Source of the DNA: Paenibacillus lupini
Lineage (GTDB): Bacteria > Bacillota > Bacilli > Paenibacillales > Paenibacillaceae
Length of the DNA stretch: 64,000 bases
Reading direction: 5' to 3'
NCBI RefSeq assembly: GCF_011761355.1
Contig: NZ_JAASRW010000009.1
Location: 1-64,000 of the forward strand
Position numbers and translations under genes: made by a program. The notes beneath the pieces are model-generated. The model ran no database searches, had not been told where the DNA came from, and was given only the letters and a program-made list of their open reading frames with translations. This document shows positions 25,314 through 33,302 of the stretch, piece after piece. Numbering within the stretch: the stretch's first letter is position 1; the number at the start of each line of letters is the position of its first letter.

Positions 25314-26621
25314 ATGACTCGTTATGATGTGACTATTATCGGAGCTGGTGTCAGCGGAATCTTTGCTGCGTATGAGCTTGCCTCCAGCGGACTGCGGGTG
25401 CTACTGCTCGATAAAGGCAAGAGACTGGAAGAGCGAAGCGACAGCTATATAGGCTTTGGCGGTTTAGGCTTGTCTGAGGGCAAGTATAACTTCACGAATG
25501 ACTTTGGTGGAGAGCTGGAGCGGAAAACAGGCTATGATGCTGCTCTGCAGCTTATGGAAGGCGTAGATGCTATATTATGCAGGCACGGAGGAAGTGCGGC
25601 AGAGCTTTATCATACTTATGATCCAGAACTTGCAAGTCGAGCGATAGCATCCGGCTTCGGGATTCTGTCTACCAAAACCAGGCACCTGGGGACGAAATTA
25701 TCAAAACATGTCCTACATGAGATGTATGATTATTTAAAGTCCCGGATCGACATGCGATTCGATGCGGAGCCTTCAAGCATCACACCGAAGGATGGCGGTG
25801 GATTCGCTGTTATGTTACCTGATGGAATCATTATTGACTCGGAGCAGGTTATTATCGCAACCGGCAGAAGCGGGAACGACTGGTTGTCCAAACAATGCCA
25901 GTTTCTTGGGATTGGACGGGGAGAGGCCAGAGTAGATCTGGGACTTCGAATCGAAATGCGTGGTAATCAGTTGGATAGTCTGTTGAAGAGGTCCTTCGAG
26001 ACAAAGCTCAGCTTTGAAGGCGAAGATTATACAGCCACTACCTATTGTATGAATCCTCGGGGCAGGGTCGTGCTAAAGCTCCAGGAGGGGCTAGCGATGC
26101 CAGATGGACAAAATTATCGGGAGAAGGAAGAGGGTTCTTCCAACCTTAATTTCACTCTGTTTATTCCGAATCGATTTGCGACTTTGGAGGAGGCTGACGT
26201 CTATTTCCGCGATACAGTCGGTCGAATTAATCGTGCTCGCAATCGAATTGCCGCTCAAAGGCTAGGCTCTCTACGGGAAGGGATTATGGCGAGTAACGAA
26301 CCAGGCAGTGGAACGATCAGGCCAACACTGGAGGCGGAATTTGCAGATCTGAGGCAAGAGGTTCCTGGACGTTATATTGCAGTGACGTTAGCATTCCTAG
26401 AAGCATTGGAGAAGCTACTCGGGGAGCCAATCGACAAAGATACGATCCTATATGCAATCGATGGAAAGCTGTATTCACCGGCCATTGAGACAAACAACAG
26501 GTTCGAGACAATGGTCAGAGGACTATATGTAATAGGGGATTGTTCAGGCACTACCCATTCTTTATCTCAGGCGGCAGCAAGCGGAGTATATGTAGGAAGG
26601 CAGCTGGCGAGCAAGGGGTAG
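25314..26621 (+). CDS. FAD-dependent dehydrogenase (COG2509-like)
   Basis: Using ATG 25314, preceded by AGGGTGA, gives 435 residues. The N-terminal FAD-binding fold is clear (YDVTIIGAGVSGIFAAYELA and VLLLDKG at its second strand), with a later VIIATGRSGNDWL and a C-terminal GLYVIGDCSGTTHSLSQAAASG that closes the FAD site. The layout matches the uncharacterised FAD-dependent dehydrogenase group COG2509. Substrate unknown. It stands alone between terminators. Confidence 0.85.
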   Translation: MTRYDVTIIGAGVSGIFAAYELASSGLRVLLLDKGKRLEERSDSYIGFGGLGLSEGKYNFTNDFGGELERKTGYDAALQLMEGVDAILCRHGGSAAELYHTYDPELASRAIASGFGILSTKTRHLGTKLSKHVLHEMYDYLKSRIDMRFDAEPSSITPKDGGGFAVMLPDGIIIDSEQVIIATGRSGNDWLSKQCQFLGIGRGEARVDLGLRIEMRGNQLDSLLKRSFETKLSFEGEDYTATTYCMNPRGRVVLKLQEGLAMPDGQNYREKEEGSSNLNFTLFIPNRFATLEEADVYFRDTVGRINRARNRIAAQRLGSLREGIMASNEPGSGTIRPTLEAEFADLRQEVPGRYIAVTLAFLEALEKLLGEPIDKDTILYAIDGKLYSPAIETNNRFETMVRGLYVIGDCSGTTHSLSQAAASGVYVGRQLASKG

Positions 26622-26631
26622 CTTTAAATAA

Positions 26632-26660
26632 TAAAAAGAGGGACTCTCGCGAGTCCCTCT
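26632..26660. terminator. Strong hairpin terminator, oriented best for the minus strand
   Basis: AAGAGGGACTC pairs perfectly with GAGTCCCTCTT across a TCGC loop. On the minus strand the stem is followed by TTTATTATTT, while on the plus strand only TT follows. It may end both the FAD dehydrogenase transcript and a minus-strand transcript coming through yjzC. Confidence 0.75.
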
Positions 26661-26948
26661 TCCGACGGTGTTGTAAGTTTCGATGAATTCACACATCAAT
26701 ACGGGCAGAAAACCAGGTTGTAATCCTCACAGATCGGTACACAATTCCACTAAGGCTTCATCGCTTATCCGATCGTGAATTTACAGTAATGTGTATTTAG
26801 CACAACGCCTCGCTTCTTTTGTGAATGAGTAGTTAAATTCACTAGTAGCCCTTGCACCACAAAGGTTCAATGGAACCACACCTCTCTTCACCGTCGATAA
26901 TTAGAATGTCCGAGGGTTTAAGTTCCTATTCGCGCTTTGATAAAATAT
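26661..26948 (-). other. Non-coding gap downstream of yjzC, possible structured RNA
   Basis: About 290 bases lie between the yjzC stop and the terminator at 26632-26660. On the minus strand several self-complementary segments appear: GGTTC/GAACC, GTGAAT/ATTCAC, TGTG/CACA, GATCGG/CCGATC enclosing about 31 bases, and GATG/CATC. No frame with a ribosome site was seen on either strand. It does not match any RNA family I could recall. It could be a long 3' untranslated region, an independent small RNA or decayed coding sequence. Confidence 0.3.
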
Positions 26949-27131
26949 TTAGTGAGCCATTCGTTTCCACTTACGTTCATGGTTTGATGTCTCTGGGAAT
27001 CTTTGTCCACGTTTGAGTTCAACCTTCTTCGGGTTGTTAATGCCCATGTGGTAGGAATTGACGCCCGATTCTATATAGGTGCCGTCGTTTGGCGCGTGAT
27101 CGCCAGGAGAAAACAATGTCCATTCACCCAT
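26949..27131 (-). CDS. yjzC: YjzC family protein
   Basis: The 60-residue product (MGEWTLFSPGDHAPNDGTYI, later RFPETSNHERKWKRM) has the typical YjzC pattern of an N-terminal FxPGxxAPNxGxY and C-terminal FPxTSxHxRKW. The function of the family is unknown. AAGGAGGTG lies 7 bases before the ATG. It is divergent from rpsF and followed by the long untranslated stretch described separately. Confidence 0.85.
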   Translation of the reverse strand: MGEWTLFSPGDHAPNDGTYIESGVNSYHMGINNPKKVELKRGQRFPETSNHERKWKRMAH

Positions 27132-27215
27132 ATTCGTTCACCTCCTTGTCCGATTCTTATTATGAACCGGAGAGGGCAGGGTCATGAAAGGCAGAAATCG
27201 GGAGTGCCGGATGAC

Positions 27216-27244
27216 TTGTCAAGGTATAGGCTATTTGCTATACT
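27216..27244 (+). promoter_or_regulatory. Promoter of rpsF-ssb-rpsR
   Basis: TTGTCA (27216-27221), a 17-base spacer and TATACT (27239-27244) form a strong sigma-A promoter. It gives a leader of about 65 bases. Confidence 0.75.
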
Positions 27245-27250
27245 GTGTAG

Positions 27251-27300
27251 ATGCGAGTAATAATCTCGCTCCTTGCCCCTTAAAGGGGCCGTTAGTCCAA
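27251..27300 (+). promoter_or_regulatory. rpsF leader, possible S6:S18 autoregulatory RNA
   Basis: The leader has two hairpins: GCGAG/CTCGC around 27254-27269 and GCCCCT/AGGGGC (27275-27280 with 27284-27289) followed by CGTTAG. Many Firmicutes regulate rpsF-ssb-rpsR by an S6:S18-binding leader RNA with a CCG element near a hairpin; the position and GGCCG here suggest the same, but I cannot confirm the full motif. Confidence 0.4.
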
Positions 27301-27316
27301 AAGGAGGTGAAACACA

Positions 27317-27601
27317 ATGCGCAAATATGAAGTGATGTACATCATTCGTCCGGATGTTGAGCAAGAAAACGTTCAAGCCATCGTCGACAAATTCAGTGGC
27401 ATCATTAACAATGGCGGGGAAGTCACGAAGCAAGATGTGATCGGTAAACGTCGTCTTGCGTATGAGATCAATAAGATTCGTGATGGTTACTACGTTCTGG
27501 TTCATTTCAATGCAACGACAGAAGTTGTTAATGAACTTGACCGCATCATGAAAATTACGGATGAAGTTATCCGTAGCTTGATCGTCAGAGACGTTGCTTA
27601 A
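27317..27601 (+). CDS. rpsF: 30S ribosomal protein S6
   Basis: The 94-residue protein (MRKYEVMYIIRPDVEQE...GKRRLAYEINKIRDGYYVL) is S6, which binds the small subunit as a dimer with S18. AAGGAGGTG precedes the ATG. It leads the conserved rpsF-ssb-rpsR operon, so ribosomal and replication/repair gene expression are linked. Confidence 0.97.
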   Translation: MRKYEVMYIIRPDVEQENVQAIVDKFSGIINNGGEVTKQDVIGKRRLAYEINKIRDGYYVLVHFNATTEVVNELDRIMKITDEVIRSLIVRDVA

Positions 27602-27635
27602 TCCACGCTAGATGTTCGATTGGGAGGCAGAGGCG

Positions 27636-28175
27636 ATGTTGAATCGTGTAATACTGATTGGCAGATTAACAAGAGACCCCGAATTGCGTTATACACCAGC
27701 AGGTGTAGCAGTTACGCAATTTACGATAGCAGTAGACCGGCCGTTTACGAGCGGTCAGGGCGAGCGCGAAGCGGATTTCATTCCGGTCGTAACTTGGCGG
27801 CAGTTGGCTGAGACATGCGCCAATTACTTGCGTAAAGGTCGCTTAACAGCGGTAGAAGGACGCATTCAGGTGCGTAACTACGAGAACAACGAAGGTAAAC
27901 GCGTCTATGTGACGGAAGTTATTGCCGATAACGTTCGCTTCTTGGAATCTAACCGTGAAGGCGGAGCTCCGCAAGAAAGTGGCAGTTATGCCGGAAGCAA
28001 CAACAACAGCGGAGGATCTTTAAGCGGCGGCGGCGGTAACGCTCCTTATGGCGGCGGTAACGGCGGCGGCGGCGGAAGCCGGCCTAGTACTCCACGTAAC
28101 AACAACAACAGCCGTGATCCGTTCTCGGATGACGGTCGACCGATCGATATATCAGAAGATGACTTGCCATTTTAA
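27636..28175 (+). CDS. ssb: Single-stranded DNA-binding protein SSB
   Basis: The start is ATG 27636 (MLNRVILIGRLTRDPELRY), with GGGAGG 8 bases upstream; an ATG 24 bases earlier has no ribosome site. The 179-residue protein has an OB fold in residues 1 to about 110, a Gly/Ser/Asn-rich linker, and the acidic tip DISEDDLPF that recruits partner proteins. It is the main replicative SSB by context. Confidence 0.97.
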   Translation: MLNRVILIGRLTRDPELRYTPAGVAVTQFTIAVDRPFTSGQGEREADFIPVVTWRQLAETCANYLRKGRLTAVEGRIQVRNYENNEGKRVYVTEVIADNVRFLESNREGGAPQESGSYAGSNNNSGGSLSGGGGNAPYGGGNGGGGGSRPSTPRNNNNSRDPFSDDGRPIDISEDDLPF

Positions 28176-28193
28176 TCGAAAGGATGGGTTCGA

Positions 28194-28478
28194 ATGAGCT
28201 TCAAGCAAAGAGAAGGCGGAGACGGAGAGCGTCCAGAACGCAAATTCGGCGGCCGCAAAGGCGGACGCAACAAACGCCGTAAAGTATGTTTCTTCACTGT
28301 GAACAAAATTGCTCACATTGACTATAAAGATACTGATCTGCTCAAAAAGTTTATCAGCGAGCGCGGCAAAATCTTGCCACGTCGTGTAACTGGAACTAGC
28401 GCGAAATACCAACGTCTGCTGACGGTTGCTATCAAACGTGCACGTACAGTAGCATTGCTGCCGTACACAACTGAGTAG
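28194..28478 (+). CDS. rpsR: 30S ribosomal protein S18
   Basis: The 94-residue basic protein has the S18 core (KRRKVCFFTVNKIAHIDYKD...RGKILPRRVTGTSAKYQR). The N-terminus is somewhat extended (MSFKQREGGDGERPERKFGG). A single cysteine is present, so this is not the zinc-ribbon form. It ends the operon, followed by a strong terminator. Confidence 0.97.
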   Translation: MSFKQREGGDGERPERKFGGRKGGRNKRRKVCFFTVNKIAHIDYKDTDLLKKFISERGKILPRRVTGTSAKYQRLLTVAIKRARTVALLPYTTE

Positions 28479-28489
28479 TAAGTAGTAAG

Positions 28490-28526
28490 AAGCCCATTGA
28501 GACTAACGTCCCAATGGGCTTTTTTC
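28490..28526 (+). terminator. Terminator after rpsR
   Basis: AGCCCATTG (28491-28499) pairs with CAATGGGCT (28512-28520), followed by a run of T. Confidence 0.88.
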
Positions 28527-28622
28527 GTGTTTTCATAAAAATAGGAATTGATCATTTGTCGCAAGAGGAATACAATAAGATATAGTTCGTGCATACAAGT
28601 CGGCGATGATGTTAGAGCTTCA

Positions 28623-28640
28623 TTGTGAATAATTTCACTT
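28623..28640. promoter_or_regulatory. Putative Rex operator upstream of yjlC-ndh
   Basis: TTGTGAATAATTTCACTT fits the 18-bp Rex pattern TTGTGAA-N4-TTCACAA except for the last two bases. Rex is the NADH-sensing repressor known to control yjlC-ndh in B. subtilis, and the site lies about 80 bases before yjlC. The rex gene is not in this window. Confidence 0.65.
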
Positions 28641-28719
28641 TAAATTTACAGTTGTGGAATATCGACTTATGCAAGTAAATCATTTGATCGATTACTGATG
28701 GAAAGAGGGATGCATTCGT

Positions 28720-29142
28720 ATGTCTGAAACCGTAACGAAATTACCTGAAGAATCCGGCTCTGTACGTGAACTGGACGTTCTCGAGCAACTGCTGCAACCA
28801 GAAATTCAGCAATCGCTGACTCAACTGGTGAACCACCTGCCTAAATTGGCAGAACTGGTGACGCTTATGACTAAAGCTTATGATGTAGCTACTACAGTAG
28901 CAAACGACAAAGTTCTGATGAACGATATGGTTCATGGCTTTGGCGAATTCGTTCAACCAATCGTTGATAAAACTAAAGGTATTGCTAACGCAGCAGTTGA
29001 AGCTGGCGATCGTGCACAAGCCGATAACTCGACAATTGGTCTCTTTGGCATGCTGAAAATGCTGAAAGATCCACAAGTACAAGCAACACTTCGTTTCGCT
29101 CAATCGTTCCTGAACGTATTGGCTGAGCGTAAGAACGTATAA
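28720..29142 (+). CDS. yjlC: DUF1641 protein (YjlC-like)
   Basis: The 140-residue helical protein (LDVLEQLLQPEIQQSLTQLV, later IGLFGMLKMLKDPQVQATLRF) belongs to DUF1641. B. subtilis YjlC has this domain and is likewise encoded directly before the type II NADH dehydrogenase. Function is unknown; partnership with redox enzymes is suggested by recurrent neighbourhood. It ends 30 bases before ndh. Confidence 0.82.
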   Translation: MSETVTKLPEESGSVRELDVLEQLLQPEIQQSLTQLVNHLPKLAELVTLMTKAYDVATTVANDKVLMNDMVHGFGEFVQPIVDKTKGIANAAVEAGDRAQADNSTIGLFGMLKMLKDPQVQATLRFAQSFLNVLAERKNV

Positions 29143-29172
29143 TTCGGAATCATACAAGAGCGGAGGGTAAAC

Positions 29173-30351
29173 ATGGCTAAGCAAATTTTAATCCTGGGCG
29201 GCGGTTACGGCGGTCTGTTGAGCGCTTTGACGGCTCGTAAATATATTTCGGCTGAAGAAGCTGAAATTACTGTAATTAACAAAACGCCTTACCACCAAAT
29301 TATTACTGAATTGCATCGTCTGGCTGTAAGCGGCGTTAACGAAGGAAACGTAGCACTTCCTTTGGAAAAACTGCTTAAAGGCAAATCGGTTAATCTGGTT
29401 ATTGATACAGTTGAGAACATCGATCCAGAGAAAAAACAAGTTAAACTGGCTGGCAGCGGCACAGTGAAATATGATCAACTGGTAGTCGCTCTTGGCGGCG
29501 AAACAGCATTCTTTGGCATCCCTGGTCTCGAAGAGAACAGCCTTACGCTGAAATCGGTTGAAGAAGCGAAGCAAGTTAGCGCTCATATCCAAAACCGCAT
29601 TGCAGCTTATGCGCAATCCAAAAATAAAGCAGACGCAACAATCGTTGTTGGCGGCGGCGGCCTGACAGGTATCGAGCTGATCGGCGAGATCGTTGATATG
29701 CTTCCAAAATGGTGTGCAGAGCATGGTGTTGACCGCAGTGAAATCTCGCTGTACAACATTGAAGCTGGTCCAACCATTCTGATGGGCTTCCCAGCTGACC
29801 TTCTTGAGCGTGCGAAATCCAGCCTGACTGACCGTGGCGTTAACCTGATCATGGGTGTTGCTGTTACTGAAGTTCAAGGCAACACAGTTATGCTGAAAGA
29901 CGGCAGCTCGATCGAAACGAATACATTCGTTTGGACAGGCGGTGTTACAGGTAACCCTGTAGTAGCAAACTGTGGTATCGAAGTAAACCGTGGCCGCGCA
30001 TCGGTTACTGAATTCCTGCAATCGACTTCCCACTCGGATGTCTTCCTTGCTGGCGACAACGCGTTTGTAATGGGGCCAGAAGGCCGTCCTTACCCACCAA
30101 GTGCACAAATCGCTTGGCAAATGGGCGAGTGCATTGGTTATAACCTGTTCGCATCGGGTAAAGGTATTCCAATGAAATCGTTCGAATTCGTTAACTCCGG
30201 CGTTCTTGCGAGTCTTGGCCGCAAAGATGCAATCGGTACAATTGGTGCTAGCCAGCTGAAACTGAAAGGTACAGCAGCTACACTGATGAAAGAGGCAAGT
30301 AACGTTCGTTACCTGACTCATGTTAACGGTCTGTTCTCGTTCTTGAAATAA
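29173..30351 (+). CDS. ndh: Type II NADH dehydrogenase (NDH-2)
   Basis: NDH-2 passes electrons from NADH to menaquinone without pumping protons. The 392-residue protein has an FAD loop near the N-terminus (LILGGGYGGLLSALTAR), an NADH-binding Rossmann loop (VVGGGGLTGIELIGE, near residue 158) and the second FAD contact VFLAGDNAF. The C-terminal region is suited to peripheral membrane binding. AGGGTAAAC precedes the ATG. Coupled with yjlC and a Rex-like site, so probably induced when the NADH/NAD ratio rises. Confidence 0.92.
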   Translation: MAKQILILGGGYGGLLSALTARKYISAEEAEITVINKTPYHQIITELHRLAVSGVNEGNVALPLEKLLKGKSVNLVIDTVENIDPEKKQVKLAGSGTVKYDQLVVALGGETAFFGIPGLEENSLTLKSVEEAKQVSAHIQNRIAAYAQSKNKADATIVVGGGGLTGIELIGEIVDMLPKWCAEHGVDRSEISLYNIEAGPTILMGFPADLLERAKSSLTDRGVNLIMGVAVTEVQGNTVMLKDGSSIETNTFVWTGGVTGNPVVANCGIEVNRGRASVTEFLQSTSHSDVFLAGDNAFVMGPEGRPYPPSAQIAWQMGECIGYNLFASGKGIPMKSFEFVNSGVLASLGRKDAIGTIGASQLKLKGTAATLMKEASNVRYLTHVNGLFSFLK

Positions 30352-30416
30352 TAGTTTTATTCGAAAAGGAACCGTTCGCTGGTTCCCTCGTAATAATAGT
30401 TAAATAAGTTTTATCT

Positions 30417-30486
30417 TGGAGGAGCCTGCCACAGCGGGCTTCTTCTGTCTATTTTCGGGAGCCTGCATAGTTGCAGGCTCCTTTTG
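30417..30486 (+). terminator. Two tandem terminators after ndh
   Basis: The stronger stem GGAGCCTGCA (30458-30467) pairs perfectly with TGCAGGCTCC (30472-30481) and is followed by TTTTG. Just before it an imperfect relative, GGAGCCTGC with GCGGGCTTC (about 30421-30441), is followed by a T-rich stretch. The two look like duplicated terminators and lie between ndh and the antiporter. Confidence 0.8.
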
Positions 30487-30526
30487 TTATGCTTTAAATA
30501 CAGGAAGGAAGGGGCGTCATGTAACA

Positions 30527-31672
30527 ATGGTATTCATTTTGTATTTGGCCATTATATTGATCGCTACCAAGGTTGCAGGAGCCTTGTCGGTACGATTGGG
30601 GCAGCCAGCTGTACTCGGTAAGCTGCTCGCAGGCATTATTATTGGCCCAGCTGTATTGGGCTGGGTACAGCCGGATGATTTTATCGGACATTTCTCGGAA
30701 ATCGGTGTGTTGCTGCTTATGTTTATAGCGGGGCTGGAGACGGATCTGGAGCAGTTAAAAAGTAATTGGAAGGCTTCGTTCGCTGTTGCTGTTGGCGGCA
30801 TCATACTGCCTTTTGTAGGCGGTTATGCGATTGCTGCAGCGTTTGGGCTGTCGAATAATGAAGCGTTATTCCTTGGGCTGCTGCTATGCGCGACTTCAGT
30901 CAGTATCTCGGTCCAAACCTTGAAGGAAATGAATAAGCTGCAGACGCGTGAGGGGACGACTATTCTAGGTGCTGCAGTTGTAGATGATGTCATCGTAGTC
31001 GTCTTGCTGGCCGTTATGATGAGCGTTCTTGTCCCTGCTCAAGATGTATCGATTGGGCTGCTTATCGGTAAGAAGCTGTTGTTCTTTATCATAGTTGTTG
31101 CAGCGGGATGGCTATTAGTGCCGCGGTTTCTGAAATGGTTTGCGCCGCTACGTGTGACAGAGGCGGTCATGAGCGGAGGACTAATCATCTGCTTTGCCTT
31201 TTCCTACTTTGCAGAGGAGATGGGCATTGCGGGCATTATCGGTGCCTTTGCAGCAGGTATTGCGGTATCGCAGACCTCGTATAAGCATGAAGTGGAATCG
31301 AAGATCGAGCCAATTGCCTATACGTTATTTGTTCCCGTATTTTTCGTCAGCATTGGTCTTCATATTACCTTTGATGGAGTAGGTGAGCAGCTTCTCTTCA
31401 TTGTGCTAGTAACTCTTGTAGCTTCAATCACCAAGCTGTTAGGTGGTGGGTTAGGGGCGCGTATGACGGGCTTCGACCGACGTGGTTCCATCGCGATTGG
31501 GGCAGGTATGGTGTCACGTGGAGAAGTGGCACTCATTATTGCCGCAGCAGGGCTGGAGTCAGGCTTATTGCTGCAGAAGTATTTTACATCGGTTGTACTG
31601 GTCGTGATTCTGACGACACTAATAACTCCGCCGCTGCTCAAGCTTACTTTTAAGGAGCGAGAGCAGGCATAA
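30527..31672 (+). CDS. Cation:proton antiporter, CPA2/KefB-like membrane domain
   Basis: Start set at ATG 30527 (MVFILYLAIILIA), because upstream in-frame sequence covers the terminator hairpins; the AAGGAAGGGG before it serves as ribosome site. The 381-residue product has about 11-12 membrane segments and typical CPA2 motifs (LGQPAVLGKLLAGIIIGP; LLLMFIAGLETDLEQL; AGMVSRGEVALIIA). It lacks a C-terminal RCK/TrkA domain. The ion (Na+ or K+ against H+) cannot be told. It ends at a shared terminator. Confidence 0.88.
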   Translation: MVFILYLAIILIATKVAGALSVRLGQPAVLGKLLAGIIIGPAVLGWVQPDDFIGHFSEIGVLLLMFIAGLETDLEQLKSNWKASFAVAVGGIILPFVGGYAIAAAFGLSNNEALFLGLLLCATSVSISVQTLKEMNKLQTREGTTILGAAVVDDVIVVVLLAVMMSVLVPAQDVSIGLLIGKKLLFFIIVVAAGWLLVPRFLKWFAPLRVTEAVMSGGLIICFAFSYFAEEMGIAGIIGAFAAGIAVSQTSYKHEVESKIEPIAYTLFVPVFFVSIGLHITFDGVGEQLLFIVLVTLVASITKLLGGGLGARMTGFDRRGSIAIGAGMVSRGEVALIIAAAGLESGLLLQKYFTSVVLVVILTTLITPPLLKLTFKEREQA

Positions 31673-31700
31673 CAAAAGGCAGCCTCTCGGCTGCCTTTTG
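31673..31700. terminator. Bidirectional terminator
   Basis: CAAAAGGCAG (31673-31682) pairs perfectly with CTGCCTTTTG (31691-31700), with A and T tracts on both sides. It serves the antiporter gene on plus and the CNNM gene on minus. Confidence 0.88.
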
Positions 31701-31712
31701 TGTGTTATATAA

Positions 31713-33053
31713 TTACGCCGTTTCAACTTCGGCTTCATGATTGCTGTCATTATCTGCTTCAACTTCAATAATCAGTTCAACCTTCTTAATGCGGTGCTTG
31801 CCAATCTCACGAATAATGAATCGCAAATTCTCATACTGCAGTTCTTTACCAGGTTTCGGATCCTGGAATTCGGTAAACAGCCAGCCGCCAACGGTGTCGA
31901 CGTCATCTTGTTCGAGGTTAACCCCAGTAAGTTCGGTAATATGATCAAGCGATACTTTTCCGTCCAGCAGGTAGCAGTTATCGGCCAGCTTCTCGATTTC
32001 TTTCCGTTCGTCCTCATCGAATTCGTCGCGAATCTCGCCAACGATCTCTTCCAAAATATCTTCGATCGTGATCATACCGGAAGTACCGCCGTACTCATCC
32101 ATCAAGATGGCGATGTGAACACGTTCCTGCTGCATGCGTTTAAGCAATGTCTTAACCGGCAGAACCTCAGATACGGTAAGGACTGGGTGAACGAGCTTCT
32201 GGAAGTTAAACTCTTTGTTCTCCTGAAACTCAAGGAACAGCTGCTTTGTGTTAATCATGCCGACGATATTGTCTTTGCTGCCGGTTGCAACAGGGAAGCG
32301 GGTATACTGTTCTTTGCGGATAATATCCATATTGTCAATTAATGAGTTGTTCGTATATAAGCAAATCATATCGGTACGAGGAACCATGATTTCTTTCGCA
32401 AGCATCTCGTCGAAGGCGAAGATCCGGCTCACATAACCATATTCGGTGTTATTAATTTTACCGCTTTGGTAACTGTCGTTAAGAATAATCTGAATTTCTT
32501 CTTCACTATGCGCTTCTTCATGATCTTTCACTGCTTTGAGTCCGAACATACGGATCAGGGAAGTAGCAGAGCCGTTCAGCACCCAGATGAAAGGGTACAT
32601 GATCTTGTGGAAGTAGATAATCGGTTTGGCAACGGCAAAGCTGATAAATTCAGCCTTCTGAATTGCCCATGTCTTCGGGGCAAGTTCACCCATGACAACA
32701 TGCAGGAATGTAACGGCAACAAATGCTATAACAAAGGAAATAATATGGTTCAAATCGCTGTTTACGCCCAAATTCTCGAATAACGGATGAATAATTCGTT
32801 CAACGGTAGGCTCGCCTAGCCAACCAAGTCCGAGGGCGGTAATCGTAATACCAAGTTGACAAGCGGACAAATACGCGTCAAGGTTGCTTGTCACCCGTTG
32901 TACGGAAAGTGCGTTTTTCTTTCCTTCGAGCACAAGCTGATCGACGCGGCTGGCACGAAGGCGGATTATCGCGAACTCCGTTGCAACGAAGAAGGCGGTT
33001 AATACAATTAATACAGCAATCATAAACAAATTAAATCCTATACTACTGTCCAT
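31713..33053 (-). CDS. CNNM/CorC-family membrane protein (hemolysin C-like)
   Basis: The 446-residue protein has an N-terminal CNNM transmembrane domain (about residues 5-200, starting FNLFMIAVLIVLTAFFVATEFA), a CBS-domain pair (KEIMVPRTDMICL to IEDILEEIVGEI) and a C-terminal CorC_HlyC domain (DTVGGWLFTEFQ). Homologues in Bacillus and Staphylococcus are magnesium exporters or magnesium-homeostasis factors; the hemolysin name is historical. It is a single-gene unit with a long upstream gap. Confidence 0.9.
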   Translation of the reverse strand: MDSSIGFNLFMIAVLIVLTAFFVATEFAIIRLRASRVDQLVLEGKKNALSVQRVTSNLDAYLSACQLGITITALGLGWLGEPTVERIIHPLFENLGVNSDLNHIISFVIAFVAVTFLHVVMGELAPKTWAIQKAEFISFAVAKPIIYFHKIMYPFIWVLNGSATSLIRMFGLKAVKDHEEAHSEEEIQIILNDSYQSGKINNTEYGYVSRIFAFDEMLAKEIMVPRTDMICLYTNNSLIDNMDIIRKEQYTRFPVATGSKDNIVGMINTKQLFLEFQENKEFNFQKLVHPVLTVSEVLPVKTLLKRMQQERVHIAILMDEYGGTSGMITIEDILEEIVGEIRDEFDEDERKEIEKLADNCYLLDGKVSLDHITELTGVNLEQDDVDTVGGWLFTEFQDPKPGKELQYENLRFIIREIGKHRIKKVELIIEVEADNDSNHEAEVETA

Positions 33054-33302
33054 TTCGGTTCTTCACAATCCTTTATAAAATATTATAAGTTCCTATGATC
33101 TACTATAACGAACTTCAGCTAACAGTTGCAAACTTGCTATTTTACGTTACGGGGGCGATACCCCCCATTATTCCGAAAAATACGGTGCTATCATGACATT
33201 ATTGGCAAATACCTCGTCTTTACAAGGCTCTCTACAGGGGCGTATGATAAGTTCAGTTGAGCTTGTAATTAGGCTACATGGTTATATGAGGAGGTAAGCG
33301 GC

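Noticed and set aside
26661..26948. tmRNA, SRP RNA, RNase P RNA, 6S RNA or T-box in the gap after yjzC
   Set aside because: None of the conserved sequence elements of these RNAs that I know are present; left as an unassigned candidate.
29188..30321. A 377-codon open frame antisense to ndh
   Set aside because: It mirrors almost the whole ndh gene, is Cys/Asn/Phe-rich in an implausible way and lacks a ribosome site. Strong codon bias in ndh explains it.
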